In this document: piece by piece, positions 16,186 through 24,040 of the stretch
Layout: the number at the start of each line of letters is the position of its first letter
Numbering within the stretch: position 1 is the first letter of the stretch
DNA from: Salinicola corii
GTDB taxonomy: Bacteria > Pseudomonadota > Gammaproteobacteria > Pseudomonadales > Halomonadaceae
Direction of reading: 5' to 3'
Assembly (NCBI RefSeq): GCF_008298015.1
Contig: NZ_VTPX01000009.1
Coordinates: forward strand, 1 to 64,000
Length of the DNA stretch: 64,000 nucleotides
The notes under the pieces: generated by a model
What the model saw: the letters and a program-made list of their open reading frames with translations, nothing else
Database searches by the model: none
Told to the model about the DNA's origin: nothing
Translations under genes and position numbers: made by a program

Positions 16186-17239
16186 TATGACTTACCCCTT
16201 GAGTTTATTGGGTTTTTAGTATGCTGCTAACATTATTTTATGCCTTGAAGGATATAAAAAAAATACGACAATAGCATTACTTTTTCATGATCATTTTATA
16301 GATCGAACGATGTGGAGTAAAAGCTGAATTATGAGGCCCGGATCCCGCTCACGACTGATTTTATGGGAAACAACCAATGTCATCAGTAAGCGCTTGCAGG
16401 TCTGCCTATAGGGTAGTTTCTACTCATGACATCGTCCCTGCGTCTTGGCTTCGACTTACCACCATCTCTGCGGCTTAAGACCCTCGAGGCCGGCGTCGAA
16501 TGTTGTGATGGATACCAGCAGGTGCCGTATGTACAGATTGTGCGGCCGCGCTGTCTGGTTGATATATCGATCTGGAGCAAGAGCCCTGCGTTTATCGACC
16601 GCGACTCGATTCGCGGCGTCACACAGCATATCGGCTCCAATCTCGTCGAGCACTGGCCAGTGAGCATGTCGGTCAAAGCATGGCAACGATGATAACGCTG
16701 AGTTGATCACTCCGCTGCAGGCAACTGCTGACACATCGCGTCGGTAAATTTACACGCAAGTTTCGCGGCGCGATGTCGATATCCTTTATGTTTTAGGCGA
16801 AGAGAAGCCATTTAAGACATCCCCGCGATGAAGAAGTTTTCCCGGCTCATGAGGTCGGGTTTTTTATAAATATCAAGTGGCCCTCATCGCTTCTATATTC
16901 ACACTGACTTCGTGTCAGCAACTACGCTGAGCCCGCCTTCTCGGGTATTGAGAGGCGAGGTGAGGATGCCTTGTATGCTCGCGCGCGCGGATGCCATCGG
17001 CTGATAGCAGTCGGTGCTATTTCATTGTCCAATCTGGGTCGAATCATCCGTGTCCTAGACCCTACCAGCGAGGTGTGGTGTCTAGGAATATCAAGGGATT
17101 CGGCTGCAGGAAGCGGCATCACAGGGATGTATGGCAGGACGCCGTGATGTTAAGGCAAAGATGGCAGCGGTTTGAGGCCACTCTAACGTGTTTCTTTTCC
17201 GCTGCGCTGTGTTTTGGGCTCTGCCACTTCAAGATTGTA
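16186..17239. other. 1-kb gap in the island without a convincing gene
   Basis: Short overlapping frames occur on both strands (for example 16426-16692 and 16456-16734), but none shows a domain I can defend. They may be decayed transposon sequence. A terminator is seen at 16841-16866. Confidence 0.45.
16841..16866 (+). terminator. Rho-independent terminator
   Basis: CCCGGCT and GGTCGGG pair (two G-U wobbles) around a 5-nt loop and are followed by six T. It reads on the plus strand, although no intact plus-strand gene lies upstream. This suggests that a gene was lost or that a short RNA is made. Confidence 0.6.
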
Positions 17240-18175
17240 TCAATCTTTATCGATGGCGTTCGGTACAGGGAACCCATTGGATTTAAGCAACGCGTATGTA
17301 GCCTTGGTTCGTGCTCTCATCGTATTGGGTAGTTCCAAGTCTAGATTTAAAGCGAAGTAAACAGGCCCTCCGGATTCCACCGGGCGTTCAATCCATCCAA
17401 CAAACCAGCCAGTTCGCTCCGTAGCGTTCGGTAGAAGACCAGGTGTATCGGAGCGTAGGAACCCTTCATCATCAATAGGGAGCATCGCGCCCGTCTTGCC
17501 GTAGATGATGCTTCCATCCTTTGCCTGACCGCTTTGGATCATGCGAATCGTTCGTGTCATGCTGGATGCATCAGCGTTCAACTGTCCATTATGTAACCGT
17601 TGAAGGAACGCGACCTGCTCTTCTGCACTTATTTTAAGAGGGCCCCGGAGCCAGAAATGTCGTAGGTCGTCGGCCGATCCGACATTGGCATTGCCGTACT
17701 CCAGCTTCTCGACCCATTCTTGCTCGCGTGGCTGGCCGATCTTGTCTGCGATTTCCTGGAAGACCCATACGGTTGATGCCGACACTGCGTCGGCCATGCT
17801 AGTATTCGTATTCCAGGCGTCCACACCACGGCCCCGGCCGTCCCATTGGAATTTCTGATTTTCGTCATCTACGGCTCCCACCTCCAAGGCGATAAGCGAG
17901 TGGGGGATTTTGTAAGTAGAGGCTGGGATAAAACGTTCTCTTGAGCGCGGCGCATTACACACCAGTTTCGTTTCACTCGAAGGCACGTAGATTACGATTG
18001 TGGATCGATCTCTATCTGGCATCAGCTCGCAACCGCTAGCTTCCTGTACCATTTCTTTTGCGACGGGGTTTGCGTCGCGCGGCTGCTCGATAGCACAGGC
18101 CGATACTATCGGCATGCAGATTGCGAGTAGCCCGATCCACTTTTTAAAGCTGAAGGAGATGACTTCAGGTTTCAT
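17240..18175 (-). CDS. Class D (OXA-type) beta-lactamase, predicted lipoprotein (311 aa)
   Basis: The serine beta-lactamase motifs are in order: S-x-x-K in PASTYKIPHSLIAL, S-x-V as STV in SASTVWVFQEIADKIG, Y-G-N in LEYGNANVGS, and K-T-G in IIYGKTGAM. Class D landmarks FQWDG, FWLRGPLKISAEEQVAFL and GWFVGWIE also match. The enzyme would acylate and hydrolyse beta-lactams in the periplasm. The N-terminus (KKWIGLLAICMPIVSAC) has a lipobox VSAC, implying an outer- or inner-membrane lipoprotein. Several in-frame ATGs (18175, 18187, 18193, 18202) precede it with no clear ribosome site; 18175 is the shortest that keeps the signal. It lies inside the island. Confidence 0.9.
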   Translation of the reverse strand: MKPEVISFSFKKWIGLLAICMPIVSACAIEQPRDANPVAKEMVQEASGCELMPDRDRSTIVIYVPSSETKLVCNAPRSRERFIPASTYKIPHSLIALEVGAVDDENQKFQWDGRGRGVDAWNTNTSMADAVSASTVWVFQEIADKIGQPREQEWVEKLEYGNANVGSADDLRHFWLRGPLKISAEEQVAFLQRLHNGQLNADASSMTRTIRMIQSGQAKDGSIIYGKTGAMLPIDDEGFLRSDTPGLLPNATERTGWFVGWIERPVESGGPVYFALNLDLELPNTMRARTKATYALLKSNGFPVPNAIDKD

Positions 18176-18317
18176 ATCGAGTTCCATTTTCATTAGGATC
18201 ATCGAGCGCTTGGTGCTGGTGCTAATCGTGCCATAGGGTGGACTCCATAACATTTTTTCTGATTACGAGTCTCCGGAGTATACCGCTCCATCCCAGTGCC
18301 TTCTTCTGAGAAACTTT

Positions 18318-18533
18318 TCAGACTCTCACCGTCGGCAGCTCATCCCACCTGGTGGTGTAGCGCTGCGTTAGTAAGTCCGCCTTGAGCTTCCACGCCGCTT
18401 TTCCTCTCGTCCCGCCCAATCTCACTGTGCCCCGTCCCATCCTGCGGTTCAGCTCATCCATGGCGGCACTGGCTTTCTCCAATCGCTCTACGTCACTCTC
18501 CGGTGAATCAAAAAAGAGCCACGGAGAGGCAAA
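18318..18533 (-). pseudogene. umuC: umuC 3' remnant (DNA polymerase V subunit C-terminus)
   Basis: A 71-codon frame bounded upstream by an in-frame TGA reads LFFDSPESDVERLEKASAAM, then DELNRRMGRGTVRLGG and finally QRYTTRWDELPTVRV. This is the conserved C-terminal tail of UmuC-type Y-family polymerases (GRGTVRLG and YTTRWDELP are characteristic). The polymerase core and any umuD partner are missing. It indicates that the island, or a plasmid ancestor, once carried a mutagenic repair operon. Confidence 0.85.
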
Positions 18534-18627
18534 TCAACTCTTGCCACTTTCGTCTAGCGCATGACGATAGCCAGTCGCGCCGTCAGAAATTTATGATGTA
18601 TGACAAATTCCCGAGGTCGAGTCGACG

Positions 18628-19638
18628 ATGACCCATGATGTTTCTCTCTGCCTTAAAGAGGCAGAGGCGCTGAGTCTACGCATTCTGGATAAAGCGGGAT
18701 TCAGCCCAGCCCATGCGAATGCCATCACGCGCAGCGTCGTTGCAGCCCAGCGCGATGAGTGCCATTCCCACGGGCTCTATCGTCTGATCAATTGTGTGGA
18801 TGCCGCGAGAAAGGGCGGCCTGGATCCCCAGGCCGAACCGGTGGTTCATGACCAAGCGCCGGGCGTCGTCAAGATCGACGCTCGTGGCGGATGCTCGCTA
18901 CTATCGTTCGAGACCGGCAAGGCGCACCTGAAAGAGAAAGCGGAGCGCAACGGTGTAGCGGTGCTAGGCATCAATCATTGCTTTCACTTCTCCGCCCTTT
19001 GGTCCGAGGTGGAAGCGCTTGCTGAACTGGGGCTAGCCGCGCTGGCAATGAACCCAACCCACGCCTTTGTCGCGCCGACCGGCGGTACAAAGCCTCTGCT
19101 CGGCACTAACCCCTTTGCCTTTGCCTGGCCACGGCCGGGCCGGTTGCCCTACGTTTTCGACTTTGCCACGAGTGTCGTCGCACGCGGGGAGATAGAGCTG
19201 CATCGACGCGCCGGCAACTCGATCCCGGAAGGGTGGGCGCTGAACACAGAGGGTGACCCGACCACCGATCCGGCCGCGGCCCTTGAGGGAGCCATGCTCC
19301 CTTTCGGCGGCCACAAGGGGGCAGCGCTTTCCACGATGATTGAGCTACTTGCCGGACCGCTGATCGGTGACGCACTGAGCCATGAGACTTCACCTGCCAA
19401 TGATGCCGGCACCGGCAGACCACAGCATGGTGAGATCGTCATCGCGTTCTCGCCAGAGACGTTCCTCGGTGCACAGAGCGAGTCTCAACTCACCCATGCT
19501 GAAGCGCTGTTCGATCGGATTCTGGAGCAGGGCGCACGGTTACCCTCCCAGCGTCGTTTCGAAGCGCGTGAGCGGAGTCTCGAGCACGGCGTGTCGATTC
19601 CGACGCCACTATACGAGGAGTTGGAAAGGCTGGCTTGA
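18628..19638 (+). CDS. Ldh/malate dehydrogenase-family oxidoreductase, DpkA-like (336 aa)
   Basis: NAD(P)H-dependent oxidoreductase of the Ldh_2 (YbiC/DpkA) fold, unrelated to classical lactate dehydrogenases. Family motifs include RDECHSHGLYRL near residue 45, NHCFHFSALWSEVEALAELG, and PLLGTNPFAFAWPR followed by FDFATSVVARGEIEL. FGGHKGAALSTMIELLAG lies toward the C-terminus. Close families reduce delta1-piperideine/pyrroline-2-carboxylate or 2-oxo acids; the FHFSALW variant resembles the imine reductases. It is the last gene before attR. Its GC content is like the host's, so it may have joined the island separately. Confidence 0.88.
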   Translation: MTHDVSLCLKEAEALSLRILDKAGFSPAHANAITRSVVAAQRDECHSHGLYRLINCVDAARKGGLDPQAEPVVHDQAPGVVKIDARGGCSLLSFETGKAHLKEKAERNGVAVLGINHCFHFSALWSEVEALAELGLAALAMNPTHAFVAPTGGTKPLLGTNPFAFAWPRPGRLPYVFDFATSVVARGEIELHRRAGNSIPEGWALNTEGDPTTDPAAALEGAMLPFGGHKGAALSTMIELLAGPLIGDALSHETSPANDAGTGRPQHGEIVIAFSPETFLGAQSESQLTHAEALFDRILEQGARLPSQRRFEARERSLEHGVSIPTPLYEELERLA

Positions 19639-19896
19639 GTGCATGGGGCAAAAATGGGGCAAACCGAGCGCCAAACTATGCCGTTTTGGCGCTGTCAGAG
19701 CTTATAGACTGTATGGGCCGAGGCCAGGTATGGTGCGGCTTCGGTAGTTTTGATTTTGGAAAGATATACAGCGCCCAGCATCATCGGCGTATGCGGGCGA
19801 AGCAACGCAGGGGAGGAGGCTAGCGCGTGATATCGTGTATGGGGAGATGTATGTACCGGTGAGAAAATAGATAGGATGCAAGTAATAGCAGGGCTT
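19639..19896. other. Right end of the island, no gene seen
   Basis: About 260 bp between the Ldh-family stop and attR. Short frames are present but none is recognisable. Confidence 0.4.
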
Positions 19897-19920
19897 GTTC
19901 GATTCCCTTCACCCGCTCCA
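19897..19920 (+). repeat. attR: 24-bp direct repeat of the tRNA-Gly 3' end, copy 2
   Basis: Identical over 24 bases to 12666-12689, ending in CCCGCTCCA. The sequence immediately 5' (GGGCTT) does not continue the tRNA, so this is an attachment-site copy and not a second tRNA gene. Confidence 0.88.
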
Positions 19921-19982
19921 GACAGTCCTGGCTGTCACGGGTCTCTTTCCTCCAACCCGGGCGGGTTCGTCCACTCCCTACG

Positions 19983-20137
19983 CTTTGTCTGAAAAATGCC
20001 TGCGCTCACTCATACGGCGTTAAAAATCGACTGGAGCGCCAGCCCCATTTACCCCGCGTAAACTGGTACGCCAGCCCGGTCCGTTTTCGGCGATTTTTGC
20101 CTTGTCTGGCTATCGCTCGTCGATTTTTTAGACAGAG
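19983..20137. repeat. ~155-bp imperfect inverted-repeat element downstream of the island
   Basis: The outer arms CTTTGTCTGAAAAAT (19983-19997) and ATTTTTTAGACAGAG (20123-20137) are inverted repeats with 13 of 15 matching bases. Inner arms AAAAATCG (20022-20029) and CGATTTTT (20091-20098) also pair. The whole can fold into a long hairpin. It ends 2 bp before the stop codon of the minus-strand gene at 20139 and may serve as its terminator. It may also be a dispersed non-autonomous element. Confidence 0.5.
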
Positions 20138-20138
20138 C

Positions 20139-20543
20139 TTAATTGACCAATCGCCGCTTCATCAGGCTCTTCATCACCTGCTCTGCCGTTTTTCGGGGTT
20201 GTGAGCCGCGTCGAGAGAGACTGTCCTCTGGCTTGCCGGCCTGGGTCGTTGCTTTTGAGGACCTTGAGGGGCAATCACTTTCCCTTTCCTCGAAGCTTCC
20301 CTCTGTTGGCTCGATCTGGGGGTGAAGTTCCCTGGGTGAGTGAAAGTCGTGCTGCCATTCGAAACGCGCGTCTTTGAGTCGCTGGCGGTGATGGTAGCGA
20401 TTCAGCCATCTTGCTTCTTCAATCGCAGCAGGGCGGTTAAAATAGACGTTCATGCATGCCCCCTCCCGATGAAAGTCGGCGACCACGAAGTGTTCCATTG
20501 GGGTTTTGGGGTTGACCGTTCGAACGAAATAGCGGTTTGACAT
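20139..20543 (-). CDS. Hypothetical protein (134 aa)
   Basis: The first ~75 residues look folded and conserved in style (MSNRYFVRTVNPKTPMEHFV, PAAIEEARWLNRYHHRQRLK). The tail is rich in Ser, Arg, Glu and Lys and probably disordered. GGGAGC lies upstream of the ATG at 20543. No domain is recognised. It is the first native gene outside the island. Confidence 0.6.
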   Translation of the reverse strand: MSNRYFVRTVNPKTPMEHFVVADFHREGACMNVYFNRPAAIEEARWLNRYHHRQRLKDARFEWQHDFHSPRELHPQIEPTEGSFEERESDCPSRSSKATTQAGKPEDSLSRRGSQPRKTAEQVMKSLMKRRLVN

Positions 20544-20920
20544 GCGTTTGCTCCCATCATCGCCAGTGTTTGATCTCGTTTTGTATCAAGGAGTGCGCAC
20601 TGAGCTTTCTCTTAGATGCACGTCGAATATTATCTTTCCTGTCGTCGTGATGTGAAGAAAGAGTGATACAGCTAGATGCTTGGTTAATTTTATAACCTTA
20701 TTTAAAGTATGTTGTCTTCCGAACACACTGTGGGACGTCAAGATACTGGAGGATAAGCGCTTTATCGGCACGCGTTACCGTGGTTGGGCGAAGAGAGTAA
20801 AACACTCAGAGCCTTGGCGAGGAATCATTGGTGCCAACGATGTCAAAGGGCGGCGGGGCTTCCGGGAAACGATCCACCGCTTCAGTAATGTAGCAGCCAG
20901 TTCTCAGGCGGGCCACACAC
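20544..20920. other. Intergenic gap, no gene seen
   Basis: About 380 bp, AT-rich in its first part (20580-20720). Overlapping short frames on both strands have no recognisable domain. Confidence 0.4.
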
Positions 20921-21070
20921 CTAGCGAGACTTGGGGCCCGCTTCAGGAGTCGAATTCCCCTTGCGACGCTGGTATTTGGCGTATGCCTGCTTGGCCGTGT
21001 GCTTGGCTTTTTCACGGTTCTCCGGCTTTCTCAGCCAGTTGGCGATGGCGGCGCCGATCATCTTTTTCAT
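20921..21070 (-). CDS. Small basic hypothetical protein (49 aa)
   Basis: From the ATG at 21070 the product is a short basic, helix-prone protein (KKMIGAAIANWLRKPENREK, then AKQAYAKYQRRKG). The upstream part of the same open frame has low-complexity Ser/Arg-rich sequence typical of an untranslated shadow, so the short form is preferred. It could be longer by ~20 residues (LEHHTISDDELNTTTDWDD also looks protein-like). Function is unknown. Confidence 0.4.
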   Translation of the reverse strand: MKKMIGAAIANWLRKPENREKAKHTAKQAYAKYQRRKGNSTPEAGPKSR

Positions 21071-21152
21071 GGCATCATCCCAATCGGTGGTGGTGTTGAG
21101 TTCGTCATCAGAGATCGTGTGGTGTTCAAGATCGTTATTCGTGCCGGCCACA

Positions 21153-21341
21153 CTAGTCGACGCTACCGATAGGGGCCGTATCGTTGCCGTTGAGGCGCTC
21201 GGCTTCCATCTCGGCTTCCTCCGAGAAGGCGTGCCGAGAGATGACCCAGCACGGCTCGGCACCATCGTCGTAGCGTTGATCGACGACGAGCCATTCTGGC
21301 GCCCGCCGTGTTGCATTGGTCGAAGGAGTGGCGAACGACAA
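21153..21341 (-). CDS. Small hypothetical protein (62 aa)
   Basis: The stretch RRAPEWLVVDQRYDDGAEPC, then WVISRHAFSEEAEMEAERLN has the look of a compact alpha/beta protein and uses host-like codons. The only upstream start in frame is a TTG at 21341 without a clear ribosome site, so the exact N-terminus is uncertain. It may be co-transcribed with the 49-aa gene downstream. Confidence 0.45.
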   Translation of the reverse strand: MSFATPSTNATRRAPEWLVVDQRYDDGAEPCWVISRHAFSEEAEMEAERLNGNDTAPIGSVD

Positions 21342-21489
21342 ATGAGTTCAAGACGAGGTGCTCCTTTTTGGGTTGGCGCCGTCACTGTTTCTCAGGGCAC
21401 CGGGCCGGTCACACGACTTGGCTCTACGTCATTCCGTTCTCGTCGCGTGAAAAAGGGGCCGAAGCCCCTCGGCTATCGCCAATAGTCCA

Positions 21490-21810
21490 TCACTGACTTT
21501 CGATGGCATCGCCAGCCGCGTCGCTGTGACCCTCGGCGTCGATGTCGTCCAGATCTTCAGACTCCTGAATATCCGTCTTTTCGTTCGTTTCGGCCTCGAC
21601 CGCATCCATGGACTGATTGGCAGCATCGCTGTGGCCGCTGGCTTTGTCCGAGGCCTGGCTGCCATTCGTCGTGACGCCGCTGCCCGTGTTCATCGGTTCG
21701 TTGTTCGCCTGCTCGGCTTCTTCCATCGCATCGCTTTGCGCGAAGGCGCCACCGGCGATACCCATCAGCAGCATGGCGGCCATAGTGGAAACGATCAGAT
21801 TCTTTCTCAT
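21490..21810 (-). CDS. Small exported acidic protein (106 aa)
   Basis: A Sec signal peptide is clear (MRKNLIVSTMAAMLLMGIAG, cleavage after AFA at ~24). The mature ~82 residues are strongly acidic (Asp/Glu/Asn/Ser-rich), lack aromatic residues and look disordered. The motif GHSDAA occurs twice (~residues 59-64 and 94-99). AAGGAA lies upstream of the ATG at 21810. A larger frame extends upstream to 22947 but is low-complexity. Strong acidity suits a periplasmic protein in a halophile. Function is unknown. Confidence 0.75.
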   Translation of the reverse strand: MRKNLIVSTMAAMLLMGIAGGAFAQSDAMEEAEQANNEPMNTGSGVTTNGSQASDKASGHSDAANQSMDAVEAETNEKTDIQESEDLDDIDAEGHSDAAGDAIESQ

Positions 21811-22026
21811 GACAAATTCCTTTTGCATAGAGGATGATGATGGCTGCGATAGGCAACCGGATGCACTCCTACTGTAGTTCATAAATTTCATTCGGTTGAA
21901 AATTCGACGGCGTCGGCTCTTCCAGAGACCTTGAAGTCGCGATCGCCAGGTGCCATCTAAGAGGATATCGCACGGAGCCATATCTACGGGTTGGGGGCCC
22001 CGATGCGCGGCACTGGAGGACAACGG

Positions 22027-22278
22027 ATGAATGCTCGAGATTATCTCGCCAAGCAGGGTATAGCGCTCGACAAGGAGCAGGACAAGCCCCAGTCGCTCGA
22101 GGAAAAAGCGTGGGCGCGGGCCCGCGAGGCTGCCGAACATGGCCCGAGGAGCGGCACGCCGCATGACTGGGAGGATTGGGAGCGGCATCACGAGGAACTC
22201 GCCTCGGATTCGCGCTCCATCCATGCCAAGGTGAGCAAGACGCGCTCCACCGACGAGGATACCAAGGACCGCCATTGA
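22027..22278 (+). CDS. Small hydrophilic hypothetical protein (83 aa)
   Basis: From the ATG at 22027, preceded by GGAGGA, the product is a charged helical protein (MNARDYLAKQGIALDKEQDK, HDWEDWERHHEELASDSRSI). It resembles small Halomonas proteins of unknown role. An in-frame start at 21991 lacks this ribosome site. Confidence 0.65.
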   Translation: MNARDYLAKQGIALDKEQDKPQSLEEKAWARAREAAEHGPRSGTPHDWEDWERHHEELASDSRSIHAKVSKTRSTDEDTKDRH

Positions 22279-22452
22279 TGAACGGCAGCGTTCACCCCCA
22301 AAGAACGCTATGCTGTGGCGGGGTGAATCACGATAAGTCATCGGGATATTGCCATCCCGTTGCCCAAGGTGGCAGGTTCGCCGGTCGCCTCGGGGCACCA
22401 CAATGGATTGTTGGATACCAACAACGATGTCGTTCTGAGCAAAGGAGGCTAC

Positions 22453-22611
22453 ATGGACATCATTCGCATCATCTTCGCCATTCTCTTGCCGCCGGTAGGG
22501 GTGTTCCTGCAGGTTGGCCTGGGACTGCAGTTCTGGATCAATATCGTGTTGACGCTGCTGGGTTACATCCCGGGCATCATTCACGCCATCTGGATCATTG
22601 CGACGCGCTGA
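22453..22611 (+). CDS. YqaE/Pmp3-family membrane protein (52 aa)
   Basis: A two-helix proteolipid of the Pmp3/UPF0057 family. MDIIRIIFAILLPPVGVFLQ is the family signature of the first helix, and FWINIVLTLLGYIPGIIHAI is the second. Relatives are small inner-membrane proteins linked to salt and membrane stress. AAAGGAGG precedes the ATG. It follows the 83-aa gene by ~170 nt and may have its own promoter. Confidence 0.93.
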   Translation: MDIIRIIFAILLPPVGVFLQVGLGLQFWINIVLTLLGYIPGIIHAIWIIATR

Positions 22612-22663
22612 TACGGTTTCGGCGATTCCCTTCTTCGGCTTCCTTCGGGAAGCCGTCGTCGTT

Positions 22664-23137
22664 TCAGCAGGCTCGATAACGGTAAAGTATACGTTCGTCC
22701 TTGCGGGGACCGACGATCCGCCACTCCAGATCGATACCGTCCGATACCAGTGTGAGTGTGGCGCTATAGGCATCGGCGGCGCATTGATGTACCTCGGCGC
22801 TGACCAGGGTGTCCCCGTCGCTGGCGACGAGATCGAAAAGCCAGACGGCAGCGGCGGCGCCACGGCGTTCGTGGGACAGCGAGACCCGCTCGGCATGAAG
22901 ATCCCAGCGATAGACGTTGCGCATCGGTATGCTGCGATCCTGGCCATCGGGGGTGAAGGTCCCCGACTCGAAAAAGCGCACGTTGTCCTGTTGTCGAACC
23001 ACGTCGACCGAGCCGGTACCCCAGCCGTTCCAACCCACTTCCGAGGCCGCCCCCGATTGCGCCACGAATTCGAAGCGCGACAGACTGGGCAAAACCGCGC
23101 TTAGCCGTATAATGGCTGTCAACTTATCGTTTATCAC
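22664..23137 (-). CDS. DUF6314-family protein (157 aa or slightly shorter)
   Basis: Conserved-looking landmarks are FEFVAQSGAASEVGWNGWGT, SIPMRNVYRWDLHAERVSLS and HLFDLV-like VWLFDLVASDG. The C-terminal DLEWRIVGPRKDERILYRYR is typical of DUF6314. These are small beta-barrel proteins of unknown role. The start used is GTG at 23137; later in-frame starts are possible because the first ~20 residues look unconserved. It is divergent from yigM, with a plus-strand TATAAT at 23108-23113 inside its 5' end. Confidence 0.75.
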   Translation of the reverse strand: MINDKLTAIIRLSAVLPSLSRFEFVAQSGAASEVGWNGWGTGSVDVVRQQDNVRFFESGTFTPDGQDRSIPMRNVYRWDLHAERVSLSHERRGAAAAVWLFDLVASDGDTLVSAEVHQCAADAYSATLTLVSDGIDLEWRIVGPRKDERILYRYRAC

Positions 23138-23149
23138 AGGTTGACCTGC

Positions 23150-24040
23150 ATGTCTTACCTCGTTGGCGTCACGGCGCTCTGGGCCTTCTCCTTCAGTCTG
23201 ATCGGTGTCTACCTGTCAGGGCAAGTGGATAGCTACTTTGCGGTCATGGTGCGTATCCTGTTGGCGACGCTGATTTTTCTGCCGTTCCTGCGTCCCACCG
23301 CGCTGCGTTGGTCCTCGCGTCTGGGCCTCATGGTCATCGGCAGTCTCCAACTCGGGGTGATGTATCTCTTCTTCTACCACTCGTTTCTGTTGCTGACCGT
23401 GCCGGAAGTGCTGCTGTTCACCATCTTCACGCCGCTCTATATCACCCTGATCGATGACCTGCTGGCGCAGCGCTTCTCGCCGCGCTATCTCGCGGTGGCC
23501 GTGCTGGCGGTGATAGGCGCGGCGGTCATTCGATACGATGGGGTCACTGCCAACTACTGGCTCGGCTTTCTGGTCGTGCAGGGTGCGAACCTCTGCTTTG
23601 CGCTGGGCCAGGTCGGGTATCGGCACCTGGCGCAGCGCCTGCCGACCGACCTGGCGCATCGCCATCTGTTTGGCTGGTTCTATCTGGGGGCGCTGTGCAT
23701 CGCGCTGCCGGCTTTCTGGGTGCTGGGAGACGCTGCCAAGCTACCCACCACATCGCTCCAGTGGGGCGTACTGGGCTGGCTGGGAATCGTCGCCTCAGGG
23801 CTGGGCTACTTCCTCTGGAACAAGGGAGCCTGCCGTGTCGATGCCGGTACCCTGGCCATCATGAACAATGCGTTGATCCCGGCTGGGCTGATCGTCAACC
23901 TGCTGATCTGGAACCGGGACGCCGATCTCGTGCGGCTGGGAGTCGGCGCGCTGATCCTGGCCGGTTCACTATGGCTCAACGCGCGCTGGGCAAGAGGGCC
24001 GGCGGGGGCAGCGGCAGCGCCGGTGGCCACTCGTTCCTGA
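23150..24040 (+). CDS. yigM: YigM/BioP-like EamA transporter, probable biotin uptake protein (296 aa)
   Basis: A ten-helix EamA-family transporter that matches E. coli YigM along its length: LWAFSFSLIGVYLSGQVDSY, LPFLRP, LQLGVMYLFFYHSFLLLTVP and LLFTIFTPLYITLIDDLL all align in order. So do AAVIRYDGVTANYW, GYFLWNKGACRVDAGTLAIM and NNALIPAGLIVNLLIW. E. coli YigM is the biotin importer BioP. The ATG at 23150 is preferred to a TTG at 23141. The 3' end overlaps the convergent DUF1853 gene by 65 bp. Confidence 0.9.
   Translation: MSYLVGVTALWAFSFSLIGVYLSGQVDSYFAVMVRILLATLIFLPFLRPTALRWSSRLGLMVIGSLQLGVMYLFFYHSFLLLTVPEVLLFTIFTPLYITLIDDLLAQRFSPRYLAVAVLAVIGAAVIRYDGVTANYWLGFLVVQGANLCFALGQVGYRHLAQRLPTDLAHRHLFGWFYLGALCIALPAFWVLGDAAKLPTTSLQWGVLGWLGIVASGLGYFLWNKGACRVDAGTLAIMNNALIPAGLIVNLLIWNRDADLVRLGVGALILAGSLWLNARWARGPAGAAAAPVATRS

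Larger units (their letters stand above)
12690..19920. mobile_element. Integrated genomic island at tRNA-Gly(CCC), ~7.2 kb, decayed
   Basis: The region is bounded by the 24-bp direct repeat of the tRNA 3' end. It begins with an integrase remnant next to the tRNA, the normal position for int. Its contents look accessory and are partly lower in GC than the flanks: an IS3 fragment, a Hint-domain protein, DUF6916, a GNAT, a tail-collar protein, a class D beta-lactamase, a umuC fragment and an Ldh-family enzyme. The integrase is broken, so the island is probably immobile without help. Plasmid or phage replication genes were not seen. Confidence 0.82.

Noticed and set aside
16383-16734. Possible decayed transposase in the 1-kb island gap
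   Set aside because: A few residues recall DDE transposases, but no consecutive motifs align on either strand, so it is reported only as an unexplained gap.
19897-19920. Second tRNA-Gly gene
   Set aside because: Only the 3' 24 bases are present, without D-arm or anticodon arm; it is an attachment-site copy.
21811-22947. Upstream extension of the small exported protein to a 485-codon minus-strand frame
   Set aside because: The extension crosses two plus-strand genes (22027-22278, YqaE) and is low-complexity. A good signal peptide and ribosome site mark 21810 as the start.
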